Made by a program: the position numbers and the translations under genes. The notes beneath the pieces were generated by a model. The model made no database searches. It was not told the origin of the DNA and worked only from the letters and a program-made list of their open reading frames with translations. This document shows positions 5,530 through 5,577 of a stretch of 5,577 nt of DNA, piece by piece (position 1 is the first letter of the stretch; every line of letters begins with the position of its first letter). The stretch is from an uncultured Alphaproteobacteria bacterium (GTDB taxonomy: Bacteria; Pseudomonadota; Alphaproteobacteria; Bin95), in assembly GCA_913060845.1 (NCBI GenBank), contig CAJXVF010000205.1:1-5577 (forward strand), in the 5' to 3' direction.

Positions 5530-5577
5530 CTGTCTCTTATACACATCTCCGAGCCCACGAGACCTCTCTACATCTCG
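5530..5577. other. Illumina Nextera adapter read-through (not genomic)
   Basis: The 19-base Tn5 mosaic end CTGTCTCTTATACACATCT occupies 5530-5548. The Nextera read-2 arm CCGAGCCCACGAGAC follows at 5549-5563. Next come the 8 bases CTCTCTAC (5564-5571), in the index position and matching the i7 index I know as N707. Last is ATCTCG (5572-5577), the beginning of the P7 arm. The order and spacing are exactly those of a tagmentation library read past its insert. The C at 5530 may be genomic or adapter. Confidence 0.98.

Noticed and set aside
5530..5548. Tn5-like mosaic end suggesting a transposon at the right edge
   Set aside because: It is followed directly by the Nextera read-2 arm, an index and P7 bases, so it is library adapter rather than a genomic mobile element.
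1..5577. CRISPR array, tRNA, rRNA, integrase or toxin-antitoxin pair
   Set aside because: No regularly spaced repeats, no tRNA or rRNA signatures, and all sizeable genes are accounted for by housekeeping families plus the NYN protein, which has no antitoxin-like partner in the window.

Overview
The window reads as a chromosomal housekeeping segment of an alphaproteobacterium. The grounds are the gene order rpoZ - rsh - DUF2062 - pdxJ - acpS, a single long RelA/SpoT homologue of the bifunctional alphaproteobacterial type (N-terminus MIRQFELVEK), a DUF2062 protein of alphaproteobacterial type, and moderately GC-rich coding sequence. Genus cannot be fixed from the sequence.

Layout. Five complete genes lie on the minus strand and read from right to left: rpoZ (4582-4187), rsh (4089-1936), a DUF2062 membrane protein (1929-1306), pdxJ (1309-566) and acpS (569-147). 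A sixth minus-strand gene starts with GTG at 65 and runs off the left edge. A 300-bp intergenic region (4583-4882) separates rpoZ from a divergent plus-strand gene for a NYN/LabA-like (PIN-fold) putative ribonuclease (4883 onward). The intergenic region holds candidate promoters for both directions and a small GC hairpin in the rpoZ leader. Spacing is tight: 97 bp between rpoZ and rsh, 6 bp between rsh and DUF2062, and ATGA stop/start overlaps at DUF2062/pdxJ and pdxJ/acpS. This suggests one operon with translational coupling.

How the genes relate. Omega (rpoZ) is an RNA polymerase subunit that in proteobacteria helps form a ppGpp-binding site. Rsh makes and degrades (p)ppGpp. PdxJ closes the ring of pyridoxine 5'-phosphate in vitamin B6 synthesis. 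AcpS loads the phosphopantetheine arm onto acyl carrier protein. The operon therefore joins the stringent-response alarmone, one of its polymerase partners, and two biosynthetic housekeeping enzymes.

The most important irregularity is technical. The last 48 bases (5530-5577) are not genomic. They are the Nextera/Tn5 mosaic end, the Illumina read-2 adapter arm, an 8-base index and the start of the P7 arm. The NYN gene is cut there, and the predicted tail beginning CLLYTSPSPRD is an adapter translation. I found no mobile element, CRISPR array, tRNA or rRNA, and no convincing new multi-gene system.
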